Source of the DNA: Morchella semilibera
Taxonomy: Eukaryota > Ascomycota > Pezizomycetes > Pezizales > Morchellaceae
Reading direction: 5' to 3'
Assembly (NCBI GenBank): GCA_009192285.1
Contig: WBVU01000015.1
Location: forward strand, 372,001-436,000
Length of the DNA stretch: 64,000 nucleotides
Positions 59,167-64,000 of this stretch are shown here, one piece after another. Under the pieces are notes generated by a model. That model did not search any database. It was not told where the DNA came from and saw only the letters and a program-made list of their open reading frames with translations. The translations under genes were made by a program, and so were the position numbers. Numbering within the stretch: the stretch's first letter is position 1; each line of letters begins with the position of its first letter.

Positions 59167-60901
59167 ATGCCCACCGCAATTGTCACCGGCGCAACAGGTC
59201 TGTCCCACCCCCCCCCCCTCTCCCTCTTCCACCACCACCAGAAATAAACCTCGATAACATCTCTCTTTCTCACACACACCTCACGCACATCACAGGCATC
59301 AGTGGGCTCGCGCTCCTCCGCACCCTCTCCGCGGACCCCACGACCTGGACTCAGATTCATGCTGTATCCCGGTCCGCCCCGTCAGTCAGCACACTTTTTC
59401 CGACGAGCGTGCAGCACGTGCAGCTAGATCTCCTTAGCGGTGTAGCAGCCATCGCGGAGGCTCTCAAGAGAAAGATTAATGAGCTGAGTAATGATGCAAT
59501 TTATGTTTTCTTTGCAGCATATCTTGAGAAGGAGACAGAAGAGGAGCTGTCAGAGGTGAACGGAGCATTAGTGAGGAATTTCATGGAAGGATTGAGAGTG
59601 GCTGGGCTTGAGAAGAGGTTGAAGAGAGTGGTATTGACGACAGGGGCAAAGTATTATGGCGGTAGGTTTTTATATATATATATATACCTGTTGCGCTGTT
59701 TTGTTTATTTGGGGATAGTTATCGGGTTAGTTAGGGTTAGTGGTGAGTTTAAGACGTGGTGAACTGAGCTAACGAAGGGTAATGATCGATAGTCCAGCAT
59801 GGTGCCGTGAAGGTTCCATGCGAAGAGGGGGATCCGAAGATTATGGGCCCGACGATACCGAAAAACTTCTATTACGTGCAGGAGGACATCTTGATCGAGA
59901 TGTCGCGCAACAAGAGTTGGGACTGGTGTACTGCTATGCCTGGTGCGGTCATCGGATTCGCGCATGGTAATACCTAACCCTTACCCTAAATTATAGGTTT
60001 GGATACTATATTAACCCACAAATATTAAATACGTAGGCAATTTCATGAATTTGGCATCTGCAATTGCGATATATGCAAGTGTGTGCAAAGAGCTTGGGGA
60101 GTCACTATTCTTTCCCGGGAATCTCTTTGCGTACACAACATTTGATACGCATAGTTCCGCGAAGCTTATTGCCGGTATGGTATCTATTGAAATAATCCCT
60201 GATAACTGAGAGGGGACAGAGAGAGGGTACTAATATGTAAACAAGATTTTGAGATCTGGGCCGCACTGAACGAGAGATGTCACAATGAGCGCTTCAATAT
60301 CGTCAACGGGGACCAGGCAAGCTGGCAGTCAATGTGGCCAAAGCTAGCGCGCCACTTCGGCGTCCGCATTCCGCCGAACCAGTTCACGATATCCGCACCA
60401 CTCCCGGGAAAGTACAAGACCCCACAAGACCCACCACTTGCTGCACATGCGGATAGGATGGGACTCGTAGGTGTACTAGAAGAGAATGAAATAGACTGCA
60501 GGGTTGACTTAGTGCAATGGGCAGAGAAGGAAGATGTGAGGAAGGCGTGGGCGGGAATTGCAAAGAGGGAGGGTTTGAAGGATGATGCGCTGGAGAAGGC
60601 GACGTGGGTTTTTGCAAACTGGATGCTCGCGAAAAGGTTTCCCGCGGTGCTAAGGTAGTGATATTCTTTTGCTTGTATTGGTAAATTGGTTTTGTTCTTA
60701 TATTAACGTTTGGGTAGTATGACCAAGGCGAGGAAATTGGGGTGGACGGGATATGTGGACACTTGGGAAGTATGTCTACCGTAATTTAGTCCTTGTTAGC
60801 AGGCATAGACTGATCGTGTTTCTTTTTAGTGCCTTGAGGATACCTTCAATGAGCTGGAGCAGGAGAATGTCATCCCGAAGCCGCAGAGCTTGATTCATTA
60901 G
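59167..60901 (+). CDS. PRISE-type NADPH-dependent short-chain reductase
   Basis: Atypical short-chain dehydrogenase of the progesterone-5-beta-reductase/iridoid-synthase-like group, which reduces activated C=C bonds of enones with NADPH. Seven exons, 59167-59197, 59296-59661, 59793-59966, 60037-60174, 60246-60654, 60718-60769 and 60830-60901, close in frame (413 aa). The dinucleotide-binding motif VTGATGISGLALLR is split by intron 1. The AVSRSA segment after strand 2 fits NADPH preference. TTGAKYYG ends exon 2. The PRISE catalytic motif NFYYVQEDIL carries the active Tyr. WDWCTAMPGAVIGF and FNIVNGDQASW are further family blocks. There are no cluster partners nearby, so the substrate is unknown. 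Family call is strong. Confidence 0.88.
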
Positions 60902-62327
60902 CCAATGGGATTAAAGTACATAATCCGTTATACGCGATTATAGCCTATTATTCGTGGGTTAGCGCGACGAAGTGAAATATCTTATTTATTGAGAACGCGC
61001 AATTTCGGGTGATAATACGGGGAGAGATAGCCTGTAAATGTGAACAAACACCACGAGCGCAGGGGCCCGAGCTTTGGCCAATTGGGCTTATAGTTCCCCC
61101 CTGAGCCCGTATCCGGGTTAAATTCTGGTTCGAAGGTCGTGCCTTTTAGATACTACGTATGTATATAGCAGTGAGTCACGGTAGTGGGTACAAAGTCTAA
61201 TAAGTGGGTACGGCCCTGTCAGACTAATATTTCTCACTTAGTAACCAGAATTTCGGGTTCCAGCCAAAGAGTTGTTTCTTAGCATTCGAGATTTCCCTAT
61301 CATAGAAGAGTTGCGTCTCGTAGATAGGATACAATATATCCCCACTAGGCAACACATAGGCAAGTGATGGATGGTTCATAAAAGTCTTGCACCCAAAGAT
61401 AAATATTATATTATAAGCTATGTATTTTATGTATGCATACGTGGTTAAAACCATATGGAGTGTATCCATGCCGGCGGATTCTAGCAACAGATTAATTGAA
61501 AAGAAAGAAGCAATAGAGGCTAGTTCTTACGAGTGATATCCTGTGACCGGACTGGGACGAACTCGCATCCGCAAACCGACCAGCCAGGGTGACTTAGTCT
61601 TACCTATTACTCCTCACTCCACAGTGCTCCTCGACCGGGCTGGGCCCGTACACGGGCAAAAGTCTTGCGTTTTTCTGGCAAGCAGACCAGTCCAGCCCTG
61701 GGACGCTATGAAATGGAGAGTACTCACCTGATGGATGAAAACCGCCCAGATAAACCACTCTCCTAGCGCCTCCCTCTGTTGGGGATGGGGCGTAACAGAG
61801 TGGTTAAGTTACCAGCTATTGCTGTACCGCCATAGCTCGGAAAATTGGTCTGATTTACTATCAGCAGACATAATCTACCCCTTTAAGCAGATAATCCCCT
61901 GGCAGGGGATAGCCAATTTCGAGTTTTGCGGGATGTCAGTCTTTCAAGATTCACGAGGCCCAGTCAATATATAGAGCAGCACACAAGAATAACAATGTAT
62001 GTGGAAACAAAAGAGGAGAGGCCCTGCATAACTATCTTGAGGGTGGTCTGCAAACTCCATGGCACAGGAGATAAGAACTAAGGGCAAGGCTGGATCGATT
62101 AAATCCTGCCAGCAATTGGAGCAGATCCTCTGGAAACGGGACCGGGCCTTATTAACACACACACACACACATACACACAGGAAACCCGGTTTAACCCCCA
62201 GTCACCATCCTATTCAATAAACCTTTTTTAATAAACCTCAATATCGGGACGTGGTACTAAAGGAAGGGAAGGTAATGATTCTTTGCACCGCTTATAAGTC
62301 AAATTAATAATCATTATATTCTAGGAA
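60902..62327. other. intergenic region, 1.4 kb
   Basis: No gene is supported. It is AT-rich with several GC-rich islands (near 61060-61090 and 61620-61700) and an AC dinucleotide run at 62155-62179. A polymerase III A-box-like string (TAACAGAGTGG) occurs near 61793 without a matching B box. It may contain decayed repeats, but no terminal repeats or transposase were found. Confidence 0.4.
62155..62179. repeat. AC dinucleotide microsatellite
   Basis: About twelve AC units with one AT interruption, in non-coding DNA about 150 bp before the tRNA-Pro gene. Confidence 0.8.
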
Positions 62328-62417
62328 GCTCGGCTGGTCTAGTGGTATGATTCTCGCTTAGGGTTACACCCTAAGTTAATATGCGAGAGGTCCCCGGTTC
62401 AAACCCGGGGTCGAGCC
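62328..62417 (+). tRNA. tRNA-Pro (anticodon AGG), with intron
   Basis: Same cloverleaf as the copy at 9293-9382: acceptor GCTCGGC/GTCGAGC, A box TGGTCTAGTGG, anticodon stem CTCGC/GCGAG, AGG anticodon, T-loop TTCAAAC, discriminator C. The 18-nt intron begins TTACACC instead of TAACACC. A T5 tract at 62432-62436 can serve as the polymerase III terminator. The mature tRNA is identical to the other copy. Confidence 0.95.
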
Positions 62418-63212
62418 TTTAATCGTGATTCTTTTTGGTTGGATTGGTGATCCGCTCATCAGTATTTTCGCCTGGTTTGTTTTTAAAGATTTCTAGTCAC
62501 CCACTCGCATTCGCATGTAAGTATTACGCATACCGGGGGTAAGTCTACAACCGTAGACCCATGACTGGTAAAATCACAGATTCTCACTCATGCGTCGGGG
62601 ATCAAGCTGTTAATAATTGCCTACAAAGAAGCAGTAACGATATACGATATATAGAACTTGCCCCTTTTATTACAGACAATATATATTTTCCCAGGCCCGC
62701 AGTAATAATTCCAACAAGCTGGACTGCTAGGTATTTGGACCTAAACAACCACTTAAGACCACTCACTACGACTTATCCTATAGTTTTACTAGAAGTGGCC
62801 TTTTATCCTAAATTATTTTCCGCAATCTCTCATTCCATTCGTAAGATACGTAGGTATACTGATATCATGACATAGTGAAATAAAAAACCCAAAAAGGACC
62901 AACAAAAACCAAAACCATTATGATCAACTATAAAGTCACAAGAGAAATAGATCATGAAAGGTAGACATTTAAACCCGTACACCATTCGCACATAAAGAAG
63001 AGCGGAATAGAAAAGGAAAGGGAGAAACCTGGTAAAGGCCAAGAAACCCCCAAAAGGAAAGAAAAGAAAATAAAAAGAAAAAGAAAACCCAATATCAATC
63101 ACCAATTGGACAACTAACACTATCCACCTCCAAAAACTCTAATCATTACGCCCAGGCCTCAGCTGCCTGCATCGTGTGAAATACCTTTACAGGAGCGGCG
63201 GCCGTATCCATC
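62418..63212. other. intergenic, 3' flank of the antiporter gene
   Basis: AT-rich, about 0.8 kb; A-rich on the plus strand at 62876-63095. No independent gene is seen. If the antiporter has an extra terminal intron (see its entry), its stop would lie at 63146-63148. Confidence 0.45.
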
Positions 63213-64000
63213 TCAACTGTCTTTGTTGTATGCTACCTTCTGGACAGGAGAAGAGGTTGTTTCAAATGCAGATTCCAAGGCTTTTCCGCCAGCCTTCACT
63301 ACCACCACTGATGCTTTAATCCCCGAAACAATAAACGCCTCCCCAACATCTCCCAAACATTTCCGGGTCTCTGCACCAGCGCCAGAGGGAACACCAAGGG
63401 TATCGAGGAGAGTAACTAGTTCCTCTCTGATTTGCGAGGTTCCGGACTCACGTTGACTTCGCCCGACAATGATGAGATCGCCAGCATTCCTTGGTGATTG
63501 GCCAGCCTCTTCTCGAGCTTTGACAATTGCATAATGTAGAGGCTGGCTCGTCTTAGAGGTTTCAAATACAACTCTTTGCGAGAGATCTTCAGGGAGAGAG
63601 TCTTTCATAACCTGGAAGAAATTTGTATCTGGATCCTGGGCCTCAGTGGCGGCACTGCTTCCTGGGGCGCCCCGAGACTGAGATAAGGAAGTGGTAACAT
63701 CATGTGAAAGTCTAGCTGGGATGTTTGATGAAGATAGGCTTCTCGGAAGATCCCTTCGGCTGAGTTGCACTGGCGAAGGAAGCTCAAGGTTCAGACTTGT
63801 ATCAGCGTCGGGCTTGTGGACAATGTGGACAATTGTGGCAGTGACATTCTTGTTGGATGCCAGCTGAAGAACAAATCTTAGAGCGATGTGGTCATCAATA
63901 CCGCCAAAGAAAGGAAAGAAAATGTGATGTGATGGGTCGGAAACCGGAACAACAGGCGCCATAGCATCTATAGCCTTACGATAGCGCATACTAGAATAGC
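63213..64000 (-). CDS. KHA1: K+/H+ antiporter Kha1-like, C-terminal cytosolic part (5' end outside window)
   Basis: The minus-strand frame is open from the right edge of the window to a stop at 63213, so only the C-terminal part (about 260 codons) is present; the membrane antiporter domain would lie to the right. The segment SHHIFFPFFGGIDDHIALRFVLQLA starts a universal-stress-like regulatory fold found at the C-terminus of fungal Kha1/CPA2 exchangers (residue runs: FFGGIDDHIALRFV, then NAGDLIIVGRSQRE and LGDVGEAFIVSGIKASVVVV). The glycine-rich LIIVGRS strand is diagnostic. Kha1 works in Golgi/endosomal K+ and pH balance. An alternative end exists: a 70-nt GT-AG intron (63236-63167) would replace the last seven residues with AAEAWA and end at 63146. 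Confidence 0.72.
   Translation of the reverse strand, partial: YSSMRYRKAIDAMAPVVPVSDPSHHIFFPFFGGIDDHIALRFVLQLASNKNVTATIVHIVHKPDADTSLNLELPSPVQLSRRDLPRSLSSSNIPARLSHDVTTSLSQSRGAPGSSAATEAQDPDTNFFQVMKDSLPEDLSQRVVFETSKTSQPLHYAIVKAREEAGQSPRNAGDLIIVGRSQRESGTSQIREELVTLLDTLGVPSGAGAETRKCLGDVGEAFIVSGIKASVVVVKAGGKALESAFETTSSPVQKVAYNKDS

Noticed and set aside
61224-61487. 87-codon minus-strand frame with membrane-like residues
   Set aside because: The frame lacks an ATG at its start, is AT-rich and has no recognisable motif or splice context.
61787-61830. A-box-like TAACAGAGTGGTTAAG suggesting tRNA-Ser/Leu
   Set aside because: No B box at suitable distance and no acceptor or anticodon stem could be formed.
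1-64000. CRISPR arrays, operons, riboswitches or a prokaryotic defence island
   Set aside because: Spliced genes, introns in a tRNA and exclusively eukaryotic protein families show this is fungal nuclear DNA; no spaced direct-repeat array was seen.

Overview
The window is nuclear DNA from a filamentous ascomycete (Pezizomycotina type). The evidence is short GT-AG introns (about 50-130 nt), a GPI-anchored GH72 wall enzyme with an X8 module, fungal-type orthologues of Pol2, Cox20, Kap121, Spt7 and Syt1, an intron-containing tRNA-Pro, and gene-sized intergenic spaces rich in homopolymers and in the palindrome TACATGTA. The class cannot be fixed from sequence alone. I rebuilt the spliced models by hand from conserved protein signatures, splice sites and reading-frame closure. 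All complete models close in frame.

Layout. 1-9.3 kb: a GH72/X8 beta-1,3-glucanosyltransferase (+), a GCNA-like SprT protease with an HMG box (+), and a tRNA-Pro(AGG) (-). 9.9-17.1 kb: POL2, the catalytic subunit of DNA polymerase epsilon (-, 9 exons, 2236 aa). 18.7-21.3 kb: COX20 (+), convergent with an unrecognised low-complexity fungal protein (-). 23.2-30.5 kb: the karyopherin Kap121/importin-5 (-) and a four-CBS plus PB1, tail-anchored protein (-). 32.1-33.3 kb: the Golgi protein UNC50/Gmh1 (-). 36.0-40.4 kb: a Sec7+PH Arf-GEF of Syt1 type (+). 42.6-46.1 kb: the SAGA subunit Spt7 (-). 48.0-50.3 kb: an unusual fusion of an AMPK-type glycan-binding domain with an aminoglycoside-phosphotransferase-like kinase fold (+). 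50.8-51.5 kb: a small VanZ-like membrane protein whose first coding exon is only 5 nt (+). 53.6-55.1 kb: a classical tyrosine phosphatase (-). 59.2-60.9 kb: a PRISE-type short-chain reductase (+). 62.3 kb: a second tRNA-Pro(AGG) (+). 63.2 kb to the right edge: the C-terminal end of a Kha1-type K+/H+ antiporter (-, truncated by the window).

Most genes are single-copy housekeeping functions: replication, nuclear import, Golgi traffic, transcription, respiratory assembly and wall building. They form no operon or biosynthetic cluster. The least ordinary section is 46-51.5 kb. There, two long inverted repeats, one a perfect 39-bp TIR pair flanked by TA, sit in a TACATGTA-rich region between SPT7 and the carbohydrate-binding/kinase fusion. 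The VanZ-like gene with the micro-exon follows directly.

No CRISPR array, intact transposase, rRNA gene or viral gene was seen.
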